Assembly (NCBI RefSeq): GCF_018294505.1
Contig: NC_057798.1
Location: forward strand, 371,770,026 to 371,834,025
Origin: Triticum aestivum
Lineage: Eukaryota; Streptophyta; Magnoliopsida; Poales; Poaceae
Reading direction: 5' to 3'
DNA: 64,000 nt
Shown here: piece by piece, positions 1 through 10,131 of the stretch
Position numbering within the stretch: the first letter of the stretch is position 1
Layout: each line of letters opens with the position of its first letter
Program-made: the position numbers and the translations under genes
Notes under the pieces: model-generated
What the model saw: only the letters and a program-made list of their open reading frames with translations
The model's database searches: none
What the model was told of the DNA's origin: nothing

Positions 1-364
1 GAGGTGGTGAAGGTGTTGTTGATAATGTAGGCTTCTTCCTTAATTTGCGCTTGAGTATGGTATTTTGCTCCCTTAGATCATCAATCTTCCGCTCAAGGCT
101 TAATATCCTTTTGCATAGTTCCTGTTCATTTTCCTACAAGAGTCGAAAAGGGATAAACTCCATCTTGGATTTCTTTGCCCTATCAGGGAGGCTTGACCTT
201 TTAAATTCCACATGCATGTCCCCCGGTTGAGGTAATGGGACTTCATCTTCATCTGAGCTCAACTCCTCCTTTCTCTTAGGCTCATAGTCTTTTTCTTCCT
301 CCGTGGTCCAGCCACAATGCTCCCAGTCCCGGTAGACCCTTGGGTCTGCAAGGTAGTCGACCAC
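1..364 (-). pseudogene. broken coiled-coil protein fragment, probably transposon-associated
   Basis: Reading leftward from an ATG at 362-364 there are 76 codons with a charged, low-complexity middle (motif ELSSDEDEVPLPQPGDM), then a TAG at 134-136. The same frame continues straight after the stop with a leucine/charged heptad-like stretch (ENEQELCKRILSLERK) to the window edge, which looks like a coiled coil. The TAG is therefore probably a nonsense change within one older frame. The bases CTCTTGTAG could instead be a 3' splice site. I recognise no enzymatic domain. It lies next to the GGCCC-rich block and transposase gene to its right, so it may belong to the same or a neighbouring element. 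It is incomplete because the window begins inside it. Confidence 0.4.
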
Positions 365-380
365 ATAGCTTTCTCCCTAA

Positions 381-600
381 TGGGCCGGCCCAGCTAAAGG
401 CCCACAAAATTTAGCGGACCATAATGGGCCGGCCCATCTAAAGGCCCACAAAATTTAGCGGACCATAATGGGTCGGCCCAGCTAAAGGCCCACAAGATTT
501 TGTGGACCACAATGGGCCAACCCAGCTAAAGGCCCACAAGATTCTGTACACCATAATGGGTCGGCCTAGCTAAAGGCCCAACATTCTCTGTCAACGGGGT
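381..600. repeat. tandem repeat, five copies of a 44-bp unit
   Basis: The motif TGGGCCGGCCCAGCTAAAGG recurs with starts at 381, 425, 469, 513 and 557, an exact 44-bp period with a few substitutions per copy. Each unit holds a GGGCCGGCCC palindrome and an AAAGGCCCACAA segment. It opens the GGCCC-rich block on the 3' side of the transposase gene. Confidence 0.85.
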
Positions 601-1400
601 CCGTCAAAGGCCTGGTCTAAACTTGTCATCAATGCGGCCCATGGTCACTTCTGGCCCGTTAACAGTCCGCTAAGTAATTGGGCCGAATTACGGCCCGGTG
701 TATTTTCGGCCTGTTAAAGGTTCGGCTTCATTTGGGCCCATTTACAGGCCATCAAAACTTTCGGCCCATGAACGACCGTGAAGGATTTGGGTCATATTCG
801 GCCATGTCTGTCATTCGGCCTGTTAGAGGCCCACTATAGATTTGGGCCACTTTCGGCCTGTTGTCATTTTCGGCCTATTAATGCCGGACGTAAACCATGG
901 GCCATATGTGGCCCAACTTCATATGGGGCCCATTAACGGCCCATATAAAAATGACGATAATCTAGCCCGACCGAAGTTCCGGCCTGTTAAAGGCCCGTGT
1001 ATTAGGTCGGTGCATTTACGGCACGTCCAAATTTCGGCCTGTCAAATATCCGCATCGTAAATGGGCCACCATTTCGGCCTACTAAGTCCAGTGGGTTATT
1101 TGGCACAATCAGGGCCCAATCTCACTTTCGGTCTATTAAAGGACCATGTTTTTATGGGCTCGAGATATTTACACCTGTAAACGGCCTATTTTTACTGAGG
1201 GCCCAAATTATGTTTAGGCCTGTTAAAGGCCCACTATGGGCACAGGCCTACCAGAAAAATTTGAAAGCTTATGCTAATTTAAGCCCAGATATTTTTAGTG
1301 GGTTACATGCCAATTTCGGCCCATAATCGTTTTTAGTCCAATTGGAATGGGTCTGACGAATGTTGGCATGTTGGGCTCCTACGAAGCTTTCGGCCGAATA
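601..1400. repeat. GGCCC/TTTCGGCC-rich dispersed repeat block (subterminal-repeat-like)
   Basis: Short motifs of the type TTTCGGCCTGTTAAAGGCCC recur many times in both orientations with irregular 30-60-bp spacing. No coding frame is conserved across the block. Dense short subterminal repeats are typical of CACTA (En/Spm) transposons, where transposase binds, and the block lies directly 3' of a Ptta/En/Spm-type transposase gene. I could not find a clear CACTA terminus. The short inverted sequence CACTATACAAAAATAGTG near 1420 is only suggestive. Confidence 0.5.
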
Positions 1401-1602
1401 CATTACTAAGATAAACCTACACTATACAAAAATAGTGTCGTAATTACTGCAGCCTGTGGCAGCATCATAAATGTTGTATCACAAGAAAATAAATTCCAAT
1501 CATACAACAAAAGGCCTGTTGGCATAAAGTTTATAGTCCTTCCAGATAAAAGCACCATCAGATGTATAGAAGCACAGATCATTTGACCTGAGTGCTAATG
1601 TT

Positions 1603-1998
1603 TCAGGCTGTAGAATCTGATGGAGCAGCACGATCTCCACCTTTTTTCCGCCATTGCTCTTCAACAACGAAGCGAATGTCTGATAGTCTGGTTTCAAAAC
1701 CATTCATATCTTGACGACATTTCTCAACCACTATTCTTGTTTCCGGAACAACGTCCATTAGGGATTGGACTTGTGTCTGGATCACAGATATATCACTCTG
1801 TCTAGCAGGAAGATTTTGTTCAGTAGGCGATTTGGACGAGGTTACCTTGACAACCAACCCAGAATTACGCAGGAAGGTGCTTTTTGCACTGTTAGTGGAG
1901 AGATACTAATGCACTGCAGCAAGAGGTGACATTGTGCCTGTAGTAGCCTCGTCACCTTCAGGTGGTTGTGGCTGTTCAATCATTTGTTCCATAGCTTC
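1603..1998 (-). other. transposase gene last exon, C-terminal coiled coil
   Basis: Acceptor AACTTTCAG at 1999-2007, then 132 codons including the terminal TGA at 1603-1605. The second half is heptad-rich (QTQVQSLMDVVPETRIVVEK), as in many transposases of this family. A TAG at 1906-1908 interrupts it. Confidence 0.6.
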
Positions 1999-2522
1999 CT
2001 GAAAGTTTGACCTTGTAGATTAGTGTACCAGATAAGTTACTAATGAGACAAAAACAAACAAAGTAGGTTAAAGGTTTATACATAACTTATTTTGGTGAAC
2101 TACTGTAATACATTAGCATGTATTGTAGTGCCAACTACATAATAAAATCACTTTCGGAACATATGTCCATGTAGCATGCCTACTGTATTGTCTATTTCCT
2201 CACATTCGTTGACATCTAAGGATAAAGAGACATGGTTTAAAGTAGGATGAACATAGTATGACATCATTCATATCATGGGCAAACAGATATAAAACAAACA
2301 GGCTATTTTATTATTGTGTGCGCACGTGAACATAACAACTAGATTACAGATCAAGACCAAAAGAATATCCTTCATCTCTTTTAAACCATGTAAGGTGAAA
2401 TGATACGTTAAGACAACTGTGTATAAAAGTGAACAGAGTAACTGACATTGGCTGCAAACCAAGTAGTTAAATGAACACATCACCGTACCAATCAGTTCAA
2501 GGCAGGAGGAGTAAGGACTTAC

Positions 2523-3433
2523 AACAGCGGCTTGAGCTGGTGTGCTCATGCCCTTCATCTTGCTGGTGTGGCAATCCTTGAAGATTTGCACTGCATTCGG
2601 TTCAGGTTCTTTTTGGTATGCACGGGCTTTCCTCTGTATTTGGAACAAGTCAATATAGATACGATAATATGGCACAAAAAAAGAAGGAAGTAGCAGCTAT
2701 TTACAAGAGCCTCACAGTGTGCAATATAGCTACGAGATCCTGTTGTCTGTTGGAATTTCACTTTAGAACGGTTGGTTTTGTTCTTCAAACAGTTAGCCTA
2801 GAAGAAGATACACTTGTAAGGCACATACATAAATACAAGTTCAATATGTGGTCTGATAAAATACATATAGCCTACCTGATACTTTGGATCAGACCAGTGT
2901 TTAACGAGGGCTGTCCAGTCTTCATCTGTAATATATTCCACTGGAGATGTTTGGGCGATTTCATTGTTAGCCTTGCCTTCAAAGTGAGTTTTTCTAAGGT
3001 GGTACCGATACTGTCATAGAGCAGACTGAAAAACATGAGTGCATGCTTATTTAGTTGCATCATCTTTCAGATCCAACTTGAACCTCATCTGTTGAAAAAA
3101 GAATGTGAGTCTTATTAGGAGGAAGCTATAAAGTATGGGACTAAGCAAGACAATATTACTAATTGCGATGAATAACATTACTTACGGATAAATGGTCAAG
3201 GAAGGTGTTAAACTGGGTATTGTCTTTCTCATTCCTGTACTGGATCCACATTGGGAGGATACGCGCATGACACCTAACGGCAACGGCTGCCTCTGATACT
3301 AACTTGGCTTACTCTATAGCATCACGTGGCCTTTTTAAACCTGCCTCAAAATGGATCTCCATTCTTCCTCCTTTAGATTTTGTTAATCTGTCAAGCATTA
3401 TCCCTGATGTCTGTTTCCGTTTGCGCTGTGGTG
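2523..3433 (-). other. transposase core domain exons (four exons, three stops)
   Basis: Exons 3186-3433, 2876-3088, 2705-2797 and 2523-2633 have lengths 248, 213, 93 and 111 nt and agree in phase. They carry the conserved family core (VRCHARILPMWIQYRN, then KTHFEGKANNEIAQ, then GSRSYIAHCEAL, then KDCHTSKMKGMS). Three stops interrupt the frame, at 3309-3311, 3047-3049 and 3014-3016. At least the TGA fits a C-to-T change of CGA. Introns carry normal GTAAGT-like donors. Confidence 0.7.
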
Positions 3434-3529
3434 CTAGTTCAACAACGAATATGGAAAGTGTTAGTGTACATCAAACTGTGAGAATACATATAAAGGAGCA
3501 TGCAACTGCAACTTGACTTGGTCAGGTAC

Positions 3530-3875
3530 CGTCTTGGTGTTGATGCTCATGAGGTTCATATGATCTTGCCAAGGCCTGTTGTGTCAGCAGTGCTTCGGAA
3601 GTAGTGTTAGGTGTGAAGGCAGCTTGGGAACTGGCCAGTTCCGGAGCAAACGAACGAGTAACTGGTTGAGGTGTTGGTACAGTTGAAGCGGATGCTGCAG
3701 CTAGTGGAGCAGGTGATACTGTGTTTGTAGATTTAGCCGGTGGACTTGGACCTTCTACTGCACTATAAGTACCAGCAGAATCTCGATGACAGAACCTTTT
3801 TCGTTTCACCCGACGAGTAATAGCACTCCCTACTATATTATTTTCTTTGCTCTTTTTTGACTTTGCCATGTCAAG
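3530..3875 (-). other. transposase gene exon, lysine-rich then Ala/Pro/Ser-rich
   Basis: Acceptor GGGTACAG and donor GACG|GTACCT, 346 nt, open. The start is basic (MAKSKKSKENN, then RRVKRKRF, a likely nuclear localisation signal). A low-complexity Pro/Ala/Ser/Thr linker follows (SPAPLAAASASTVPTPQP). It is followed in phase by the exon beginning at 3433. Confidence 0.6.
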
Positions 3876-4440
3876 CTGTACCCACAACACAAAAGAATAA
3901 AATCACTCTTCAGAACTCATTGATGCATGATACATACAAGCAATACTTTGATGTAAGACAACCGTATGAGGATGGAACATGTAAGAAAAATAGGACGACA
4001 TGACATATTCACAGCTACGATGTGCAAACTAAGCAGAAGGATTTTCAAGAAAATAGAAGTAATGCAAGCTAGACACCATATGAAAGATGCAACCAATATT
4101 ACTCTGCCAAGTTAAAAGTGTCTTGTCATAAGTGGCAATTCGAAAAATTAGAAGCAGTACAACATAGAAATCAATGCAAGATGCAACCACTATCAAACTG
4201 CCATGTTAAAAGCGTCCAATCATGAGTTACTGATGCGGGAAACACAATAACAGTACTTTGATGTAAGAACATGGTATGATAGATAGATGCAGTGTATTCT
4301 AGACACGGAAAGCGATGTCATATGCACATGTATAACGTATAAACTCAGCAGGTGCAATTTAATCAAAATATAAGAAATACAGGCTAGACAACATATGCAA
4401 CATGAAACCAATTATCACACTGTCAACTTAGAGCAAGCAC

Positions 4441-4611
4441 CTGCGATGGTGGAGTGCGGGAGATGAACTCATCATGTAGACTTGGGACTTCAACTTCATT
4501 AGCAGTAGCAGTGGCAAATCTAGAGAGTCTCTGTTTGCGTCGGTGCGGAGTACCACCAACATCCCCTAACTTACTCTTTTCCTTCCTATTTTCTGATATT
4601 GCCTTATGAAG
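4441..4611 (-). other. transposase array exon, copy 8
   Basis: Donor CATCGCAG|GTGCTTGC at 4441, and open upstream for about 57 codons (KSKLGDVGGTPHRRKQ, ending RTPPSQ). The 5' boundary is uncertain: CATAAG|GC at about 4603 keeps phase 0, while the position equivalent to the exon start at 3875 lacks an AG. It links the array exons to the exon at 3530-3875, with which it shares the CTT..AAGGCA start. Confidence 0.5.
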
Positions 4612-5110
4612 TCAAAACCGCAAGAAGATGAATAAAATTAGCTCTGCATAACTGGTTGATGCATGATACAGACGAATACTACTTTGATGTAAGGCAAGCG
4701 CAGGATAGGAGGATGGAATATATACAAAAAAAGACAGTGTTTCATATTCACACGTAAGATAGGAGGATGGAATATGTATGAAAAAACAGTAAGCGGAAGG
4801 CATTTCAACAAAATTAGAAGAAATGAAAGCTAGGCACCATATGAACATGCAACCAATATCACTCTATCAGGTAAAAAGTGTCTCGTCGTAAGTGCCATTT
4901 CAAGAAATTAGAAGCAGTACAAGCTAGAAGACAATGCAAGATGCAACCTACATCACAGTCCCAAGTTAAATGTGTCTTATGAGTAAGTGATCGTTGCAGG
5001 TATAAGTTGTAAGCTACGCAGATGCAATTCTACATAATCAGAAGCAATGCAAACTAGACATCGTACGAAAAACGCAACCACGTATAACAGTTCCAAGTAA
5101 GAGCAACCAC

Positions 5111-5155
5111 CTGTGATGGTGGAGTAGGGGAGATGTGCTCATCATGTACACGTAT
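5111..5155 (-). other. truncated transposase array exon, copy 7
   Basis: The donor end CATCACAG|GTGGTTGC and about 45 bp of exon match the other copies (CTACTCCACCATCACAG). The exon then runs directly into repeat-unit intron sequence, so most of it is deleted. Confidence 0.5.
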
Positions 5156-5296
5156 GTTCTAGAAACAGGAACACATGTCATATTCACAGGCATTATGTGT
5201 AAAGTAAGCAAATGCAATTCAAGTTAGAAGCAATACAAGCTAGACATCATACGCAACATGCAACCACATATAATAGTGTCAAGTTAGAGCAAGCAC

Positions 5297-5473
5297 CTGT
5301 GATGGTGGAGTAGGGGGGAGGTGCTCATCATCTACACAACTACGTTGGCTGTCTAGCCTTGTGTTGTCTTGCGAATCTTGTTGGGAGGATGGCGGAGTAG
5401 AATCTTTAGATACCCCCTGTTTGAGTTGCTCCGAAGGACCACCATCATCCACTCCCGGACTAATTTCCTTCAG
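5297..5473 (-). other. transposase array exon, copy 6
   Basis: 177 nt, the same length and phase (0/0) as copy 5, with acceptor ATTACAG and donor CATCACAG|GTGCTTGC. The open 59-residue module closely resembles copy 5 (shared DDGGPSEQLK and DSQRSCVDDEH). The flanking intron sequence is also duplicated, so exon and intron were copied together. Confidence 0.65.
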
Positions 5474-6023
5474 CTGTAATGATTTTGCATTGTGAAGTCA
5501 AACCGATAAGAAAAAGGAATAAAATTCGCTCTTCAGAACTCATTCATGCATGATACTGACGAACACTACTCGGATGAAAGGCAAACACATGATGCGAGGA
5601 TGGAATATGTATGAAAAACAGGATGGTGTGACATATTCACACCTATGATGTGGTAACTAAGCAGAAGGCATTTCAACAAATTAGAAGCACTGCAAGCTAG
5701 ACACCATATGAAAGATGCAACCAATATCACTCTGCCAAGTTCAAACTGTATGGCGTTTCAACAAATTAGAAGCAGTATATGCTAGAAATCATATGCAAGA
5801 CACAACCAATATCACAATGGCGACTTAAAGGTGCCTTATCATAAGTGACTGATGCGGGATATGCAAGAATAGTAGTCTGATGTAGAAACATGAACACATG
5901 TCATATTCATAGGCATTATGTGTAAAGTAAGCAGATGCAATTCAACAAAGTTAGAAGCAATACAAGCTAGACATCATACGCAACATGCAACCACATATAA
6001 TAGTGCCAAGTTAGAGCAAGCAC

Positions 6024-6200
6024 CTGTGATGGTGGAGTAGGGGAGATGTGCTCACCATCTACACAGCTACGTTGACTGTCTAGCCTTGCGTTGTCTTGCA
6101 AATCTTGTTGGGAGGATGGCGGCGTTGAATCTGTCGAGAACCTCCGTTTCAGTTGCTCGGAAGGACCACCATCATCCAATGCCTTGCCAATTTCCTTCAG
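6024..6200 (-). other. transposase array exon, copy 5
   Basis: 177 nt, phase 0 to phase 0, fully open. It encodes 59 residues including DDGGPSEQLKRR and DSQRSCVDGEH and ends TPPSQ at the donor CATCACAG|GTGCTTGC. The acceptor is AATAAAG where the sister copy at 5297-5473 has ATTACAG, so splicing may be weaker. Confidence 0.65.
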
Positions 6201-6792
6201 CTTTATTGATTTTGCATTGTGAGGTCATACCGACAAGAAAAAGGAATATCATTCACTCTTCAGAACTCATTCATGCATGATACTGACGAACACTACTCTG
6301 ATGAAAGGCAAAGTCATGATACGAGGATGGAATATGTACGAAAAAATGGACGGCTTGACATATTCACACCTATGATGTGGTAACTAAGCACAAGGCACTT
6401 CAACAAATTAGAAACACTACAAGACACCATATGGAAGGTTCAATCAATATCACTCTGCCAAGTTAAAACTGTCTCGTCATAGGTGGCGTTCATCAAACTA
6501 GAAGCAATACATGCTAGAAATCATATTCAAGACGCAAACCAATATCACACTGCCAACTTAAAGGTGTCCCATCATAAGTGATTGATGCAGGATACACAAG
6601 AAGAGTAGTTTCATGTAAGAACATGGTGTGATAGACAGATATAATATGTACCAAAAACAGGAAAGTGTGTCATATTCACATGTATCATGTGTAAGCTAAG
6701 CAGATGCAGTTTACACTAATTAGGAGCAATACAAGCTAGACACCATATGCAACATGCAACTAGATATCACACTGCCAAGTTAGAGCAAGCAC

Positions 6793-7482
6793 CTTGGATG
6801 GTGGAGCAAGGGAGCAGAGACTTGGACCATGTAATGCACTATCAGTAGGGCCGAAAAAAAAGCTCGAAACTCGTGAGCTAAACAAGTAACTCGTGACTCG
6901 GCTCGAATCGACTCGAACTCGAAGAATAACGAGTCGAGCCGAGCTTTAATTTAAGATTGTTTATAGACCAAGTTAAACGAGTCAATCTCACGAGTACTCG
7001 TGTAACTCGTTAGGCTCGTTACAAGAGATTAGCCAAACACCATGTATCCTAGGTGCACAACACAAGGCCCGGCCGCCAAGGCACCTTACAAATATGAAAA
7101 AAATTATTACTCGTGAATGCATAGTGTACATATTAAACATGTACAATGTTCACAAACAATGTTCATTTTTATCTTATTCATAAGGTTTTATGTTCATATC
7201 CTTAACGAGCTTAACAAGCTAAACGAGCCAGCTCGCGAGTTATACAAGTCGAGCCAATCTTGGATTTGAGCTTGTTATAGTAACAAGTCGAGTCGAGCTA
7301 GCTCATTAAGGAAATAAGCTTTGGCAAGTCGAGTCGAGCTGGCTCGACTCGGCTCCATTTCCAGCCCTAACTATCAGTACAAGGAGAATCGGTACAGATG
7401 CTCCATTTATGTTGCTGCAGAGGACCACCATCATCGCCTTCCTTACTCTTTTCTTCCTCTTTCTTGATTTTGCTTTGTCAAG
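6793..7482 (-). other. transposase array exon, copy 4, split by a hAT element
   Basis: The donor side is CCATCCAAG|GTGCTTGC at 6793. The other side is near CTTGACAAAGC at 7482, where the expected AG acceptor reads GA. Without the inserted element at 6846-7369 and one copy of its duplication, the exon is about 160 nt. The frame is also shifted. Confidence 0.5.
6846..7369. mobile_element. hAT-type non-autonomous element (524 bp) with 8-bp target duplication
   Basis: The ends are TAGGGCCGAAAA and TTTCCAGCCCTA, flanked on both sides by the perfect 8-bp duplication ACTATCAG (6838-6845 and 7370-7377). An 8-bp duplication and TAGGG-type ends are hAT hallmarks. Subterminal parts are packed with CTCGA/GAGTCGAGC motifs in both orientations. 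There is no open frame for a transposase, so it must be moved in trans. It sits inside a duplicated transposase exon. Confidence 0.85.
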
Positions 7483-8047
7483 TCAAACCCACAAAAAAGG
7501 AATAAAATTTGCTCTTCAGAACTTATTGATGCATGATACTGACGAACACTACTTTCATGGAAGGCAGCCGCATGATAGGAGGATGGAATATGTATGAAAA
7601 ACAGGACGGCGTGACATATTTACATGTATGATGTATAAAGTGTAAACTAAGCATAAGGTGCTTGAACTTGTTAGAATCGATGCAAGCTAGAAACCATATG
7701 AAAGATGAAACCAATATCACTCTGCCAAATTGAAAGGGTGCCCTAGCAAATGTATTGACCAAATTAGAAGCAATACATGGCAACAGGCTAGAAATAATAT
7801 GCAATATGCAACGAATAAAGGTGACTCATCGTAAGTGATTGATGCAGGATACAGAAGAGAGGTAGTTTCATGTAAGAACAAGGTTAACACATAAATGTGT
7901 GTGTACCAAAAATAGGAAGGCATGTCATATTCACAGGTATAGTGTGTAAACTAAGCAGATGCAAGTTACCCTAATTAGAAGCATTACAAGATAGACACCG
8001 TATGCAACATGCAACGACATATCACACTGCGAAGTTGGAGCAAGCAC

Positions 8048-8201
8048 CTGTGATGGTGGTGTAGGGGAAGTGTTGTCTTCAGGTACAGAGCAACGTTCAA
8101 TATCTTCAATTTAGGCTTGTTGTTTCTTGAGAATCATGTGGAGAGGACGAAATTGCATTCTTTATAAGAGTATTGCGTCTCATACTAACCCACGCGCGTG
8201 A
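8048..8201 (-). other. transposase array exon, copy 3 (frameshifted)
   Basis: Same acceptor (GATGAGACAG) and donor (CACAG|GTGCTTGC) as the copy at 8575-8727, but 154 nt long. One extra T in AATTGAAGAT (AATGAAGAT in copy 2) shifts the frame and exposes stops. Confidence 0.55.
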
Positions 8202-8574
8202 CTGTCTCATCATAAGCGATAGACACAGGATACACAAGAACAGTAGTTTGATGTAAGAACATGGTGTGATAGGCAGATGTAGTATGTACCAAAAACAGGA
8301 AGGCATGTCATATTCACATGTATAATGTGTAAGCTAAGGAGATGCAATTTAAGAAATTAGGAGCATTGATGAGGTATACACAAGAAAAGTAGTTTGATAT
8401 AAGAACATGGTTAATAGAAAGACGTAGTATGTACCAAAAACAGGAAGGCATGTCATCTTCACAGGTATAATGTGTTAACTAAGCAGATGCAATTTACCCT
8501 AATTAGAAGTATTACAAGGTAGCACCATATGCAACATGCAACCACATATCACACTGCCAAGTAAGAGCAAGCAC

Positions 8575-8727
8575 CTGTGATGGTGGTGTGAGGGAATTGC
8601 GGTGATCAACTAGAGAGCTACGTTGACTATCTTCATTTAGCCTTGCTGTTTTTTGAGAATCATGTGGGGAGGATGACACTGCACTCTTTAAACGAGTAGG
8701 GCGTCTCACAGTAACCCACCTGGGTGA
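8575..8727 (-). other. transposase array exon, copy 2
   Basis: Acceptor GATGAGACAG and donor CATCACAG|GTGCTTGC enclose 153 nt, open in phase 0 on both sides. It encodes Ser/Asp/Arg-rich sequence with DSQRSSLVD and ends TPPSQ. Coding and intronic flanks closely match the unit at 8048-8201. Confidence 0.6.
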
Positions 8728-8955
8728 CTGTCTCATCATAAGTGATTGACGAGGGATACAAAAGAGCATTAGTTTGATGTACGAACATGGTTAATAGACA
8801 TATGTAGTATGTATCAAAAACAGGAAGGCATGTCATTATGAAAGGTATAATGTGTAAAGTAAGTAGATGCAATTTAACCAAATTGGAAGCAATACAAGCT
8901 AGACACCATATGCAACATGCAACCACATTTGACAGCGCGAAGTTAAAGCAAGCAC

Positions 8956-9128
8956 CTGGGATGGTTGTGTGTGGCAATTGAGATCATCAACTGCAGAGCT
9001 ACGTTTACTGTCTCCAACTGGTGACACTGCACCCATTAGAGCGCTGAAACGCTTAGTGCTTATCTTCGAATTACACTGGAGCGACTTCTGTCTTTTCTTT
9101 TCTGCATTCATCAACACTGCGTCAGAGT
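8956..9128 (-). other. transposase gene exon 2 (array exon, copy 1)
   Basis: Bounded by acceptor TATTTCAG (9129-9136) and donor CCCAG|GTGCTTGC. Its 173 nt run phase 1 to phase 0. The 3' end encodes the module end seen in all array copies (TQPSQ here). The 5' part is lysine-rich (AEKKRQKS) and is not shared with the next copies. Confidence 0.65.
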
Positions 9129-9309
9129 CTGAAATACCCATGCATAAAAAAACAATAGTGTGAGTATGGGTGAAGTGTGTGCACAATTAGTACAGTGTAA
9201 AGGTAGCAGATAGCAGGTCGGTGAGAAATAAATGACGGGAGACATATGATAGCTCTACAACATGCATGGCACACTCAATTACTACAGGATTTTATGAAAA
9301 TAACAGTCG

Positions 9310-9660
9310 ACTGAAAGCAAATAGGTCAGTCCATTTTTTCTGCACCGTCCGATGTACAAAGAACGGGCAGATCGCCTGCATCTACCTCCAGCCAGTCAGT
9401 GTTGACGATCTTCCTCGAAATGCCAGCGACCACCGGCCCAGTATTCCTCCCCTGCCTGCACCCTCCCCTCGACCTCACCGCACCGCCGTGCTTGGCACTG
9501 CCCCCCATCCATTCAAGCCCCGCCGACCTCCAGATCGGGCGCAAGTAGATCCTGCGCCCCACACCCCTATGATAGACACCGATGCACCGCTTCCCCGGGG
9601 AACAGGCGGACTAGGTGCTCCGCGCGCCTAAGCGGGTGCTGCTTCTTTTAATTGCAGTTC
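9310..9660. other. GC-rich insertion-like segment in the first transposase intron
   Basis: This 350-bp GC-rich stretch sits between the first two transposase exons and differs sharply from the AT-richer intron around it. Open frames on both strands are proline/arginine low complexity. I see no termini or target duplication. Confidence 0.3.
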
Positions 9661-9851
9661 GACTGACCCTGAATTGAAATCCAGGAGGGCTACTGACCTC
9701 TAGAAAAGATGAAATAGTAAAAGGGAGGAAACCTTGTGCATTTAGTATCACGAAGAAGATGCAGTAAGAAGCGCTCAACTAGTTTCTTTCGTGGGATGAA
9801 TACGGTGTGAGCGGAGACGTAAGATTTGCACGAATAAGGGAAGAGGAGTAC

Positions 9852-9957
9852 CTCTTTCTGTTGGCAGTGCTGTGTCCTCCTTCTGTTTTTCCGACGATCT
9901 TGTTGTTCGCCGGAAACCAGAAGTTGTGGAGGACGGTGCAGCCTTGGACGAACCCAT
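9852..9957 (-). other. transposase gene, first coding exon
   Basis: ATG at 9955-9957 opens 35 codons rich in Ser, Thr and basic residues, ending at the donor GAAAGAG|GTACT (phase 1). The next exon begins after TATTTCAG with two bases that complete an Asp codon, so the phases match. The upstream 400 bp are GC-rich and would be the leader or promoter. Confidence 0.6.
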
Positions 9958-10131
9958 GGCTAAGTTGTTGAGTGTGGTGCGGTGGCCGTCTGTCGGCGGC
10001 GGGGAAGCAGATTCGAGGCGGCGAACGACGACGTAGCGGGAACAGCTCCGATGCGGTGGACGGTTGCGACAGTGGAGCCGCAGCAGTGAGGCGCAGGACG
10101 GCGTGGTCGGAGTGGTTCTGGTATGGCGCAC

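Larger units (their letters stand above)
1603..9957 (-). pseudogene. Ptta/En/Spm-type plant transposase gene (Transposase_24 family), multi-exon, inactivated
   Basis: A spliced model on the minus strand joins exons 9852-9957, 8956-9128, 8575-8727, 8048-8201, about 6793-7482, 6024-6200, 5297-5473, about 4441-4611, 3530-3875, 3186-3433, 2876-3088, 2705-2797, 2523-2633 and 1603-1998. Most junctions are GT..AG and agree in reading phase. The 3' exons encode the conserved block of Pfam Transposase_24, with motifs such as GSRSYIAHCEAL and KDCHTSKMKGMS. The family is found with CACTA elements and acts on DNA in the nucleus. In-frame stops at 3309-3311 (TAA), 3047-3049 (TAA), 3014-3016 (TGA) and 1906-1908 (TAG), plus frameshifts in two array exons, make this a pseudogene. 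The 5' half is unusual because one exon type is present about eight times. The family call is by recognition, not search. Confidence 0.75.

Noticed and set aside
1410..1445. CACTATACAAAAATAGTG as back-to-back CACTA termini
   Set aside because: No second border, no 3-bp duplication and no matching terminus elsewhere; a short chance palindrome cannot be excluded.
2268..2675. 135-codon minus-strand frame as a separate membrane protein
   Set aside because: Only its first part (2523-2633) is a transposase exon; the hydrophobic remainder is intron read-through after a clear GTAAGT donor.
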